Shown here: positions 39,439 to 51,360 of the stretch, piece by piece
Layout: each line of letters starts with the position of its first letter
How positions within the stretch are numbered: the first letter of the stretch is position 1
NCBI RefSeq assembly: GCF_046630445.1
Contig: NC_092335.1
Coordinates: 627,719,501 to 627,783,500 of the forward strand
Length of the DNA stretch: 64,000 nucleotides
From: Rutidosis leptorrhynchoides
Taxonomy: Eukaryota; Streptophyta; Magnoliopsida; Asterales; Asteraceae
Direction: 5' to 3'
The notes under the pieces: generated by a model
The model's database searches: none
The model's input: the letters and a program-made list of their open reading frames with translations, nothing else
Told to the model about the DNA's origin: nothing
Translations under genes and position numbers: made by a program

Positions 39439-40230
39439 CTCATAACCATTTACACTAAATGGTGCGTGTGGTGTAGTTTCATTCTTTACATCATCGAACA
39501 TTGAAGTTTGATTCAAAATATTAACACCGTTGTTTGCACCCATAAAATAAAGGAATGCATGCCAAATTCACATATCATATGAAGCAACAACTTCAAGAAA
39601 TACGGTCGGGTAACCTTGTTAACCACTAAGATATTGCCCATTCCATGCAACCGAGCAATTCTTTCACCTCCAATTCATGCAGTCGATGCTTCCGAGCATC
39701 CCTTAAAACCATTTCATTGTTCATGAGCGCTATACAAACAAGCTATATCGCTTAGGTTGGGTTTCTCAAATAATCATCACAAAATACATTTACAAAAATT
39801 GTTAAGACATAAAATTGGCGTACTCTCACTCATTTGTTAGTACTCGTCAAACATATCCGTTGTCGTACCATAAGATAATTGACTCATAACAGATGTACAT
39901 TTATGTAAGGTATCGAAACCTTGACGACCAATGGCATCTATTTTCTGTTTGAAAAACTCAAAATGCTAAGGTATAGGTTCAACAGAGTAATCAAATATAC
40001 CTTTAACGATTCATAAAAACAATTGTCTGCACATCCAAAACGTCGCTTAAACACCTTTGAGGGATACGTTGGGTTCTCCAAAAGTATTTTGCAAATAATC
40101 GTTCGCCATCACTTTCTCGATCTTTATGACTATATCCTGAACCCGTGAAATTCTTTGATTAGTATTTTCGGCATCTTCTCAATCCTTTTCTTTAACGTAT
40201 AGTCATAAAGCATCTACTAACAATCCGTCA

Positions 40231-40385
40231 TTCGAATCCGTATAGAAAAATTTATACAAAGATTGCATAATGCAAATTGTATAAAAGTATAGAAATTATG
40301 ATAAGTCGTCATTCGAATTCGTATAGAAAAATTTATACAAAGATTGCACAATGCACATTGTATAAAAGTATAGAAATTATGATAG
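40231..40385. repeat. Tandem duplication of about 80 bp
   Basis: The stretch from TCATTCGAATCCGTATAG to AAATTATGATA occurs twice in tandem (about 40231-40304 and 40310-40385) with few differences. It lies upstream of the transposase frame on the minus strand. Confidence 0.8.
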
Positions 40386-40475
40386 GAGTGTGTGAGAAAA
40401 AGATAAGTGAAATAGTGTATTTATAGCGGAAAAATTATAATATATTCTGTATATTTTAATTTTTTTTTTAGAATC

Positions 40476-42850
40476 CGGTATGTAAGTAATTAGAGGGGGG
40501 TGAATAGTTACTTAATACGTTTTTAACAATTTTTCGATTGATCACCAAATTCGATTTTACTTTGATCAACCAACTCAACTCAAACTTGATGTGTGTAGTG
40601 TATATGTTCAAAATGATAAATGAAGTAATGTAAAGAACATAGACACAAAGATTTATAGTGGTTCGGGTGGATGTTAACTAATCCACCTTAATCCACTCCT
40701 CGATTACACTAATCGGGATTTGTTGCTTCACTAAGCACTTTTCTCCAAACCCGGTGGAGATCCGATTTACAAGTCTTCAATCTTCTTTAGTAGACAACAA
40801 ACCTAATCTTTCTATCCCTTTGAAAGATCAACTCCAACCTAGATCAACTTGTTTTCACCTTGGACAAGTATTAATCTCCAAATAAGATTAATCAACTTCC
40901 TAAGTCCCTTTAAGGAAGTAGATCACTAAGCTAGCCTATGCTTCCACTAATTGAAGTTACAAGACTTATACACTCTGCAATGATGATCCTAACACAATAC
41001 TAGGACACACATTACATTAAGTAAACTCACAAGATAAATAATTTTGATTAGTAAGTTTACAACAACCCAATTCTATATCTATAAGATCATAGAATCTTCT
41101 CTTGCTTGATCACATTTGAGTGGTAGTTGATGCACTTGTGATCACTGGAGATAAGCCTTTGAAATGTGCAAGAGGGTCTGCTTCAAATGCACTTAAATGT
41201 TTGCCTTTTATAGTGGGATTCAAAAAATAGCCGTTGACACACGGTTGCCTGCACGGTCGATCGTGGTGCGACCGTGGTGCGACCGTACGTGCTCCAGTCC
41301 AAAATTGGTATCCGTTGTATAGCCGTTTGACTCATATTTGAGCACCACATTTTGGCACCTTTACTCCTTCTAGCACCTGCAAAAGAAACCAAACATTCTA
41401 TACAAGTACTATATGCATTAAGTGTGTGAGATTTGGTCTTATTGCATGAAAGTGACTAATCATTCCAAAAGTGGCAAACCCAACATTCTTGGAGAAGTGT
41501 CTTGATTGATATTTAGGGAAATTTCAGTTTGGTCAAGACTTAGTTAGTCACATTAATGCTCTTGGTTCAATTCTAAAGGCTAGTCACTATATCATTAACT
41601 TCCTAGTTCCAATTAATCACAAGTCATGTTTCATTTAAGTTTAGTTAGGGATTAATTGAATAATGTCTCTATAAGATAATCATGAAGTATGTAGAGACAT
41701 TAAGGTTAAGTTATTCTTGAACAAGCAATCACACTTAGTTACTTAGACTAGACCAAATAGACAATTGACTATAGTTTCACTGTGAACCATTTTACACTTA
41801 ATCTATTGGAGTAGGTTAGTTACTTGAATCTTAACTAATGAGCACATGGCAAACATATTAATCAGGTTGACAAGTTTATGAGTATTAAGCATTATTAGAA
41901 AGTAGCAAGTAATACTCACATAGCAATAGATAGTTATTCTAGGATCAATCATATAGATACTTGCACAACTTATAATTCAAGCACTTAACAAGTTTAATGT
42001 GCAATATAACACATTACATGATTAATGTGTAAGCACACATTAATGTCCAACACATGGACAAGGGAAGAGCAATCTCTAGTTGGGACTTGGTAACCATCCT
42101 AAATGTATCTAAGTGTGTTTTAGAATTACAAGTCATTTCTAGTTTAACCTTGAGAGCATTGTTCTTCATTTAGCCTTAATTAATCACTAAGTCATTTCTA
42201 ATAGCAATTATTGTTCTAGTGATATTGGCTTAAGTGTGTTGGTACTTGATGATCATACTAAGGATATCTAGATAAGAATTAAGATCACAAGTTGTTGATT
42301 AACACTTATGTGTTATGCCTTATCTTGGTTAATTTGTCATTAAGATGTCATTAGATGTAATTAATCACAATTAGTGTTTTTATGACCAAAACTCAATTGA
42401 GTATGGAGAAGGCATCTATTCTAAGCATGTTGAGAAAGGTTTCATGAATTATAGATGTCGAGAACTAGTCAAACTCGATTTGGTCAAAAACGGTGACAGA
42501 AGAAACTGCGGTCGCACTGCGGTTGACCGTGGTGGCGACCGTGTAACTTATTTTCACAAAACTGCGTTGCAATTCAGTTTGGGGTTTCACGGTTGACTAT
42601 GCGGTCGACCGTACCTCGACCGTGTGTTTACCTGAACTTTTAATTTCATTCTTTAACTTATGTTTGACTTGGTCGTTTGCAAGATAAAGTATGAATTAGT
42701 GACCTTGCGTGTTTTATGTTAAGATGTCAGTCATCACTTATGTGTATGTGTGTGTCATCATCAAAACATATTCTTTGGTTGATTACACTTTGGTTAATTA
42801 TACTTAAGTTTATTGTTTAGTGTATTAACCCACATTCAACCAACACGGTA
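40476..42850 (-). mobile_element. Solo LTR, Ty1/copia SIRE/Maximus-like
   Basis: The LTR spans 40481-42845 (2365 bp), with the perfect duplication CGGTA at 40476-40480 and 42846-42850. On the minus strand it starts TGTTGGTTGAATG and ends CTAATTACTTACA. Features I associate with SIRE/Maximus LTRs are TTTTGATGATGACA near its start, CTATTCACCCCCCTCTAA near its end, and CG-rich repeats around CGACCGTGGTGCGACCGT (41250-41290 and 42500-42620). No internal region remains. Confidence 0.82.
41230..41292. repeat. GC-rich CGACCGTGGTG repeats in copia LTR
   Basis: Short units around GTGGTGCGACCGT recur here, and related ones recur at 42505-42625 (GCGGTCGCACTGCGGTTGACC). Both patches stand out from an AT-rich LTR. 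Confidence 0.55.
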
Positions 42851-42991
42851 TTATAGCCGTTGTATTTTTTTTCCCAATTTTATTCTAAGACAGCAACTAC
42901 AAAATACTGAACCAGTCCAGTCGCTCCACATCAGCCAACAAGCTTCGAATCTCCCTGTGATAGAGCTCATCGTGTTGGGCAAAATCAAGTC
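42851..42991. other. Continuation of the PIF/Harbinger flank, no gene
   Basis: Before the copia LTR inserted, this sequence was contiguous with that at 40470. It contains TAGCCGTTGTATT, similar in feel to the TAGCCGTTACAT stretch upstream of the first Harbinger remnant (minus strand, about 1230-1245). Confidence 0.35.
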
Positions 42992-43028
42992 CATCACGCC
43001 ACCTTAGTGGCGCGATGGTGGCGTGATG
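42992..43028. repeat. 12-bp perfect inverted repeat (hairpin)
   Basis: CATCACGCCACC (42992-43003) and its exact reverse complement GGTGGCGTGATG (43017-43028) are separated by 13 nt that are themselves CG-rich. It could be a subterminal structure of the Harbinger element. Confidence 0.6.
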
Positions 43029-44506
43029 GTCGTAAAATTCCTCGATCGTGCTGTGTTAGTGAAGGTCTTACTTCTTATATAATAACAACCTTCGATCAGA
43101 GCCGTCTCATTACTTTCGTCTCATTATTTTTGAAGGTTGTGTTTGAAATGTGAAATGAGCCCTCATTATTTAGGTCAAGGATAGAGCTTTTCATGAGCAT
43201 GGATAGGTCGTCTCCATCAATAAAAATGAAACACATAGTCCTTTTAGTTCCAAAAATTTGAGCTTTTTGAATCAACCAAATCGGAGTTTATATTAAGGAA
43301 ATTTGATCATAATGGTGAAGGCAAAATTTGCGAGTTGTTATCGTTTTAGTCATATCTCTTTCATACAGATTCATATTTAGTTGTTCAAAAAATCAAATGA
43401 CCATAACTCGAAGGGCTACAATGATTGGCTTAAGTTCGGATCCTCCCATCTGGGGGAGGTCCTAGTTCACTATATCCCACCGTACTAAAAAATTATATTG
43501 TACTCTAAAATTATTTTGTTTTCTTCATAAAACATGTCATCACCCCTTATAAAATTCTTCAAGCTCCATCATTTAAAAATCTATGAGACTTGCTAACTTA
43601 AGCTTGAGTTATTTCATTGTTAAGGTCAAATAATAATAAAGTTATCTTTTTAAGCTAATAATTTGTAAACCGCCTAATTACAATTCTAAACATTTTTTTA
43701 ATAGTATTCGGTTATTGTATATAAATAAATGCATTATTACTTTTTAAATTTTGGACCTTCAAAATTATGGACTATGTTCGATTACACATTTTACATGTGT
43801 CGAAGACGCCTATGCTTCCAACGAAGAATATGTAATTGTGTTAGATTTAAAGTTAAATCCTTTACTTTTAACTTAAATTTTTGTTTTGTGTACATATATA
43901 CACACATCAGGAGTAATTTAGGGCGAAATGAATAAATGATGACGAGGATTGGAAAAAATATGCAACGCTAAATTTTTTATTTTATATACACACTAGGAGT
44001 AATTTAGGTCACTGTTATTTTTCAATCATTGAATTTGATAACTTCATCACATCACAATTGTTAATAAAAAACCTATATAAGACAAATATTTAACAAACGA
44101 TTTTAGTGAACTTATCAGTAGCAACTTGCTTTAACGTATACAACATGAGTATAAGCTGAGGATTATTTTCAAATAATTTAATACTTTAAAAATAATACAA
44201 TTATTAACTGAGAAAAGTGAATATGATATTGTTGTACATATAAGCTTATATATGACAAACACCACAAATTTTCACGATTTTTTTGTTTTTCTTGTAAATT
44301 AAACTTCATTTCAACTGTTTTACAACATTTTATAAGATTAGATATTTGATTTGAAACAACGTAATTCGAACTAATTTATATTTTACATGAGTTCTTAAAC
44401 ACTATTAATATGAAATTGTTCATGTGGTATAAAATGTCATCTATATATAAAAAAAATTTTGAAAAGAACTCACGAAAAATATAATTTTTTGTTTGTTGCA
44501 GAGTCA
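43029..44506. other. Intergenic AT-rich sequence, nothing recognised
   Basis: No frame above 70 codons shows a motif. A small hairpin-like phrase (CCTCCCATCTGGGGGAGG, 43441-43458) is present. Otherwise I see only A/T tracts. Confidence 0.45.
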
Positions 44507-44904
44507 ATAACGTTTTATTTTTTTTTGGACAACTGTTAGGATCACCCAGAGGGGACTTAACCACCCACGCGTCATCTCCTACACAGTTATACCCGCCCCC
44601 AACTGCGTGCCCAGGAGGAAACCCACACCAATCCCATACGGGGCATGGACGGTAAAACCCCCTCCCCTTATTCCCCCCCCCCCCCCCCCCCAACTAAAAC
44701 GCGATGTGGGAAATGTGTCATGGGTGGAACTTAATGGCAATGATGAAATTGTGAGTTAATATGTAGCCAATGAGGGTCAAACTCCTGACCTCCCCTAAAG
44801 GAGGCAGACCACCAACCGCTGAACTACATCATAACTTCTCAATAATTTACTTATCATAATTGTATAATTATACCAACCGCTGAACCACATCATAACGTAT
44901 TTTA
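44507..44904 (-). mobile_element. tRNA-derived SINE with poly-A tail
   Basis: The element (44518-44891) reads on the minus strand from GATGTGGTTCAGCGGTTGG to an A-rich tail at 44518-44526. It has Pol III A-box-like sequence TAGTTCAGCGG and B-box-like GAGTTTGACCC (44774-44784). Imperfect target duplications ATAACGTTTTA (44507-44517) and ATAACGTATTTTA (44892-44904) flank it. The A-box head occurs twice, about 61 bp apart. A run of 19 C lies at 44673-44691. I cannot name the SINE family. Confidence 0.7.
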
Positions 44905-45915
44905 AAACTCATTTTACGCAAACAAAATCAAAATCATGAGAATTTGTAGTGTTTGTCATATAAACTTATATGTATAACAACATCATATTCACTTTGTTCA
45001 TGTAATAGTAGTTAAAGGAATAATTGTAAATTTTATTATGTGTGGATAAAATTAGTAAAATAAAAATATAAAATATAATAAAATTGATTTTCTAAATTTA
45101 TCACTTAGGACTATGCTTGAGAATTTTTTTTATGCATTAATAGTGGTAAATAATAGTTTGTGAGTAGTTATTTAGATAAGTTATTAAAAAAGTATAAGAA
45201 GATAATACATGTCTTAAATCTCAAGTGTAACTCTCATAACAATATTTATAAAATCTTAAAGTAAAATAAAATAAAAGAAAAATAAGATTATGTAACTAAC
45301 AATTCGAACTCAAGTTTGTCAAATATCAAACGAGACGCGTTCAAACTTAAAATAATAGGCTCGAAATAGGCCTAGCTCGAGCTCTATGAAATCTAAACGA
45401 GTCGAGCTCGGCTCGACTCGTTTATATCCATAAAATAAAGAGTTAATTAGTTATCACTAGTACGAGTTAAATTTATTATACTACTAATTAAATAAAAAAT
45501 AACTCATTTTGTGTGTTAATAAAAAAACTACTAATTACATAAAGTATTTTATGAAATTGGTTCATAAAAAGTTTTATTCATTGGCTGAAATTATTACAAA
45601 AATTTCTCATCGTATGTATGATGATGTTGATTGTGGATTTATGTTATATTTTGACGTCATCACGCATGTAATTAGGCTTGTCTCATTATGTCTAATGATA
45701 CGTGTGGTATTCACACTTATTGGGTTGAAATGATATTTTGTTGGAATGTAATAATTAAAGTTTGCGTTATTATAAGTTGAAAGCACGCATATAGTTTTTT
45801 AATGTATATGAGTTTTTGAAACCACAAACTCAAAAAGTTACCTTTTCGATTAGGGTATTAACCGTGTTAATAATAATTTTATCCGCTAAAAAAAATTAAC
45901 AGGTTATATAAATAA
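44905..45915. other. AT-rich intergenic sequence with one strong hairpin
   Basis: No gene is seen. A GC-rich patch at 45350-45424 has GCTCGAGCT-type words and ends in the inverted repeat described separately. The 74-codon frame at 45509-45733 has no motif. Confidence 0.45.
45394..45424. repeat. 13-bp perfect inverted repeat with 5-nt loop
   Basis: TAAACGAGTCGAG (45394-45406) pairs with CTCGACTCGTTTA (45412-45424) around CTCGG. Such sequence often marks DNA-transposon subterminal regions in plants; no element boundaries were found. Confidence 0.65.
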
Positions 45916-46460
45916 CTAGTCCGGATCCGACCCGCGCGATGCGGCTGGAGCTTTCGGCCTGTGTATTCATATTTAACGTAACGTTGTGTATTTACAGAGG
46001 GGAAAACGGCGCATGTCTTAAGCGTCGTTTTAGATGTCGTTGTCTTAAACGTTTTTTAAAAGTGTCCGTTTCCAACTTAGTTAGTTTCGTTTTTTTCATA
46101 AAAAAATTTCGAGCGTAACGGTGCTGTCGGAAAATTTTAACTTGCGGCGAACAAAAAGATACGTGCTGTCGTTGTATTAAGCGTTTTTTAAAAAGTGTTT
46201 GTTTCTTGTATAGTTAGTCACGTTGGGTTCGTGAGACTTTTTCGAGTTGAACGGTGGTATCGGAAAAATTTAACTCGCACCGAGCGAGAAGATATGACCC
46301 GTTATAAATTTGGGAGGAATTGGTTTCTTTTATTATAAAAAAATTATGTATTTACAATTTCTACCCATGAAAAAGTGTAAATTGAGGGGTTGTTGTGTAA
46401 ATTGGGGCAAATTTGAGGGACCGATTATAGTGTGAACATAAACTCAAAACTACAATCAAA
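45916..46460 (-). mobile_element. Helitron-like element, 3' terminus on the minus strand
   Basis: On the minus strand a short hairpin (CCGC/GCGG, 45932-45944) is followed by 12 nt and CTAG (45916-45919) and then T. This fits Helitron 3' ends: hairpin, 10-12 nt, CTRR, insertion at AT. The body contains two diverged tandem copies of about 130 bp (about 46046-46170 and 46177-46300) with GTTTTTTAAAA and GGAAAATTTAAC in common. The 5' end is not defined; 46460 is approximate. Confidence 0.5.
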
Positions 46461-46497
46461 ATCAACTAAAACTAGCATCACTTTTAGTATATAAAAA

Positions 46498-46631
<134 letters not shown>

Positions 46632-47096
46632 AAGGGTTAATTTGATACTTGATACTTCTACAGAAGTGTAATAACTTCAAAAATTTGATTGTAAATCTAT
46701 CATTATCCTTTAGATTATTTAGACCATGCATCTATAACGTAGATATTAAAAAGATGTTACTTTGATGCAAAACGTCTCTCCTAAAGGTTACAAACAGTTC
46801 AAAGTTTTCATTTCCAATATTAGAACTTGTATTTAAAATGACATAATTTTGACAAAATTCCACGTGAAATCGACATTCTCTTGGTTAGTTTTATCGCCAG
46901 TTTTATTAAGTTAAATTGGTCAAAATTGTAAAATCGACATTCTCTTGGTTAGTTTTATCGCCAGTTTTATTAAGTTAAATTGGTCAAAATTGTAATGTCT
47001 TATTTTACCGTCGTACGTGTCTTCAAGTTGAAACAACATGACAAATTGACTATTCTCGATTAAGAAATCCATTTTCTGTCTATCTATACAATACAA
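46632..47096. other. Intergenic sequence, no gene
   Basis: Apart from the 64-bp tandem duplication, only AT-rich non-coding sequence is visible. Confidence 0.5.
46867..46994. repeat. Perfect 64-bp tandem duplication
   Basis: The 64 bp starting AAATCGACATTCTCTTGG (46867-46930) are repeated without any difference at 46931-46994. Identity points to a very recent duplication, or to an assembly artefact. Confidence 0.9.
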
Positions 47097-48126
47097 TCTA
47101 TCTATATATCTATATACTTATATAAAAAATAGTTGAAATTAGCCTTGTTGTCATTAGAGGCATAATAATAGGGATTTTTGACAAGTGAAAATTACACATG
47201 TTAAATTTAGACTAATACATAATTAGATGTGATAACATAATAAATAATAAATAACAATAATAACAAATACAAATATAATAAATATTTAAAACAATTTGAA
47301 CGTAACCTAAATTAGATGTGATAACATAATGGATTGAAATCAAATTTTAAAATTGGACAAATTTATTCAAACACAAAATGGTGTTAATTTTGAGTAATAA
47401 GGATAATGATTTAAAATAATTAATGATTTAGAAGTGAATACAAATACAATTTAGTTCCCTTAATTTAATGTATTTGATGTATCCAATCAATTCAAAAAAT
47501 ATGCTTAATTATCTAAGCAATGATTATTTGAAGGATACCTTATACGAAGTACATTTTATAGCTCTATATATAGTCAATATCTCTATCTCTACTACTCCTT
47601 ATTCACTGTAAAAGTTAACACACTAGAATATTACTCTCTTTCAATCACCGTAAGTCCCGTCTATTATATGTTTTTTGTTCAACAATTCTTATACATTAAG
47701 CCTTACTATTCATTGAGTAATTTTCATATATGTTAGATTGGTGTTTTATAAAATGTTTTCATTTGCAGAGTGACAAAATCGTATTGACCATTAAGAATGA
47801 GGTTAGTGGGAAGTTTGCAAAGCAACCATATGAAGATGGTAATTATATAATGAAGAATTTAAGTGCTGGGGAAATAAGTAGTTCAAATCATTGAGAGTAT
47901 AATAATTATAAGGTTTCGTTTACATTCGACATTTTTGTATGCGGGATAATAGATGAAATAGACAACCAAACTGCAATACTTTTGTTGATTTCAATGGTAT
48001 TGTTTCATAAATTATATTGTTTTCTTAGTAATTTATAGTCTTTCACAGCTTCAACTCCTTATATCTATATATAATTATATATAAATGATTTTTAGCAGTC
48101 GTGCAAAGCACGGGCTCAAAATCTAG
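47097..48126 (+). mobile_element. Non-autonomous Helitron candidate
   Basis: The 3' end shows the hairpin CGTGC-AAA-GCACG (48100-48112), ten bases, then CTAG (48123-48126) followed by T. This matches Helitron termini. Upstream, A followed by TCTATCTATATATC at 47097 is a plausible 5' end (Helitrons start TC and insert between A and T), giving about 1.03 kb. The interior (about 47560-47900) has a TATATATAG, a leader-like stretch and an intron-like ...TTTGCAG at 47768, which could be captured host promoter/exon sequence; I cannot identify a source gene. The 5' end is uncertain. Confidence 0.55.
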
Positions 48127-49164
48127 TATATACACTATATAAAACTTATTTTATTTTTGAAGCGACCCGTCCTAATCCATCTGGACGAATACATTACATT
48201 TGGTTACATCGCGAGGTACTTGACCTCTATATGATGCATTTTACAAACATTGCATTCGTTTTTAAAAGACAAACTTTCATTACATCGAAAGTTGACGGCA
48301 TGCATACCATTTCATAATATATCCAACTATAATTGACTTAATAATAATCTTGAAGAACTCGACGACTCGAATGCAACGTCTTTTGAAATATGTCATGAAT
48401 GACTCCAAATAATATATCTAATATGAGCAAATGCACAGCGGAAGATTTCTTTCATACCTGAGAATAAACATGCTTTCAAGTGTCAACCAAAAGGTTGGTG
48501 AGTTCATTAGTTTATCATAATCATTCATTTTCATCATTTTAATAGACCACAAGATTTCATATATTGTCACGCGTAACTCGCGAATTAAAATTCATTCATA
48601 TGGTGAACACCTGGTAACCGACCTTAACATGATGCATATAGAATATCCCCATCATTCCGGGACTCACATCGGACATGATAAATCAAAGTACTAAAGCAGT
48701 TCAAATTCTCTGACTGGGGCTTGTTAGTGCCCATAGATCTATCTTTAGGATTCGCGTCAATTGGTGGCAATTATAATAAACACCAATTCTTAGGCTACCA
48801 AGCTAAAAAGGGGCATATTCGGTTTGATAATTCAACCATAGAATGTAGTTTCGATCACTTTTGTCTATTTCGTAAAGCATTTATAAAAGCAGCGCATGTA
48901 TTCTCAGTCCCAAAAATATATATTGCAAAAGCATTTAAAAAGGGAGCAAATGAAACACACGATACTGTATTTTGTAGTAAAAATACATATGACGATATCG
49001 AACAAGTGCAGGGTTGGCCTTGGATTCACGAACCTATATCATTTGTATATTTATTAACACATATACTTGTAATCGAATAAATCTATATATTATTATTTAT
49101 GATATAATTATTTATATTAATAACTTATATTCAAAAATATTAAATCTTGTTATGTTATATTGTC

Positions 49165-49239
<75 letters not shown>

Positions 49240-49251
49240 CATTTGTTTGTT

Positions 49252-49336
<85 letters not shown>

Positions 49337-49467
49337 CATTTGTTTGTTAAAATTAGTAATTATAATAATACATAATAATACCAAAATGTTATTTGTAGTG
49401 GTAAAAATGATAATAATGATAATACTTAATTTTACTAATAAAAATATTAAAATTAATAATTTTGTTA

Positions 49468-51360
49468 ATAATTGATGTGTGAGCGGAGGTGTATACGAAA
49501 TAGTTATATTTTTATTAGGAAATACTATTAAATACGATACAATTTTACACAAGTTATTTATTTATTTATAGAGTGAAAATACCTAAACCTTGCTACAACA
49601 CTTATAGGCAGTGTACCTAATCGTACAGTAGTGTAATTTTTAGTAAGTCCGGTTCGTTCCACAGGGAGCTAGCCAAGTTTAACGCTATATTTTTAAAAAT
49701 AAATTTGTAAAAATATATATATAAATATAAGCAGTATTATTATTATAAAAGGGGATTTTTACCGTTTAATGACCGGTTTGTCGATTTTAAATAAAGCGTA
49801 AAGATAAATGACGATAATATAAATGACAGAATTTAAATTACGATAAAGTAAATTGCAGTAAATAAAATGACAGTAAATAAAAGTACGATGAAATATGAAA
49901 TAAAACAATGATGCTTATTTAAACTTCCGTAAACATGATGTTTGACGTTTTGATCTTAATTTATTTATCTGGGTTAATTGTCCTTTGTCCTGGATTTATT
50001 TGATACCTATCTGGTTTTTGTCCATAATAGTCTATCGGTCATAATTATAAAATGCTCGTCAAATTAACCTTATTCCCGAAGTCAAATATTCCAACTAATT
50101 AGGGATTCGAACTGTAACAAGGTTTTAATACTTTGTTTAATAATTACACCAGGTTTTCAACTGCGCGTAATTCAAGGTTTTAATATTTTGTTAACAATTA
50201 CACCAATTATCCTTGTATGTAATCCACCCCTGTTTTAATGGGATATGAATATTAATTTACCCACTTGATCAGAATGAATAATCAATTACCCAACCCAAAT
50301 AATTAATTAAATGATCGTAAAAGATGTCGTATAAACGTCACTAAATAGAACATACATAATCATTTTAATAATTATTAGATTAACTAATTTGAAGATAGGT
50401 TCGACAGGTTCCAATGAGTTGTCACTCAATTAGACAATACCCCCTATCTAATAATAGTCATAGTCCAATGTCCACAAGTGTCGGTCTTTTGTCCAAACCT
50501 TAATTATGGTACAAAATCTAATAACCCAATCTTAATTTTTAGTCTAACATCACAATTACTTTGGCTCAAATAAGCATAATAATAACTTAGTTACGAGACA
50601 TTAATTTAAAAAGGAAGAACATAGCTTACAGTGGTATTTAATTGCGTAGCGTTACCCAGACAGAATTTCGACTTAAAACCAGTAAAACATTTCTTACAAT
50701 AACCCAATTATTATTAAACTTAAATTAAAATTAAAATTATAAATATATATATTTATGTTACAGATGAAGAAAAGAGAAAAAGATATATCAAATACATCGA
50801 ATTCGCTGGCTTTTATAGATGTGGCCTCATAATTGAAGCCATGCGATCGCATGGAAATGCTTCTTCCAGGCCATGCGATCGCATGGCCAGCTGGATCCAG
50901 GTCAATCTCTTTTGTTTCTAGCTTGTCGACGTTTTATTTAAATATATATAATATATAAATAATTTATATAATTATTTAAATATTATATTATATTCTTGTG
51001 CATAGTAGACTTGTAATTTTTAGTCCGATGCGCCGTGCGTTTATAGTTGCCTCAGGTCCCGGTTCCGGATTTTCGAACGTCCTTGCGTACTATTTAATAT
51101 CTTGTACTTTGCGTTTTGCAGCTTGTAATTTTGTAATTTTGAGACGTTTCTCATCAATATTTCGAACCACTTGGATTGTACTTTGTACATTTGAGCTTTT
51201 TGGTCATTTGCGTCTTCAAATCGTCGTTTTCTTCTTTTGTCTTCGCACTTATTTATTTAAACGAATATTACATAAAAGTAGAACAATTTCAACTAAAAGT
51301 TTTACATATTGGAAGGATATTGTGCCTAAATATATGTTCATTTGAAGCACTATCAATAAT
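49468..51360 (-). mobile_element. Solo LTR (Ty3/gypsy, Athila/Tat-like) inside E3 LTR
   Basis: The insertion 49473-51355 (1883 bp) is absent from the other E3 LTR and is flanked by the perfect duplication ATAAT (49468-49472 and 51356-51360). On the minus strand it runs from TGATAGTGCTTCAAATG to ACCTCCGCTCACACATCA, ends I associate with Athila/Tat-type gypsy LTRs. It contains two perfect palindromes around CCATGCGATCGCATGG. There is no internal region, so it is a solo LTR. Confidence 0.88.
50839..50888. repeat. Two perfect palindromes with GCGATCGC core
   Basis: CCATGCGATCGCATGG (16 bp, 50839-50854) and GGCCATGCGATCGCATGGCC (20 bp, 50869-50888) lie 14 bp apart in the U3-like part of the solo LTR. 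They are the most GC-rich part of that LTR and could be enhancer or methylation-rich motifs. Confidence 0.85.

Larger units (their letters stand above)
35925..40130 (-). pseudogene. PIF/Harbinger transposase (HARBI1/ALP1-like), split by a solo LTR
   Basis: Translating the minus strand from about 40130 gives the N-terminal motif KDRESDGERLFAKYF, then FKQKIDAIGRQGFDTLHKC, MSQLSYGTTTDMFDEY and the DDE region: GMLGSIDCMNWR, GYPTVFLEVVASYD, IWHAFLYFMGANNGVNILN. After the solo LTR (36185-39433) the same frame resumes as INYYLADDIYPD, KRFQESARKDVE, GDLQGRFHIL and ends in CCALHKMIV at about 35925. Joining at the CTGTA duplication is seamless. First catalytic Asp (SID) and the final Glu (KDVE) remain; the middle Asp of NDxNV is Gly. 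Several stops (three former Trp codons among them) and frameshifts make it dead. The family cuts and pastes DNA into TWA targets. Confidence 0.85.

Noticed and set aside
43441..43458. CCTCCCATCTGGGGGAGG hairpin as a terminator
   Set aside because: Plant nuclear genes do not use such terminators and there is no adjacent gene.
48721..49080. 119-codon frame with a close copy at 58482-58841
   Set aside because: The two copies lie in the two LTRs of E3, antisense to the element. They differ by three amino-acid changes and one silent change, which is no sign of coding constraint. E2 LTRs have the homologous DNA without this frame. Identity simply reflects LTR duplication.
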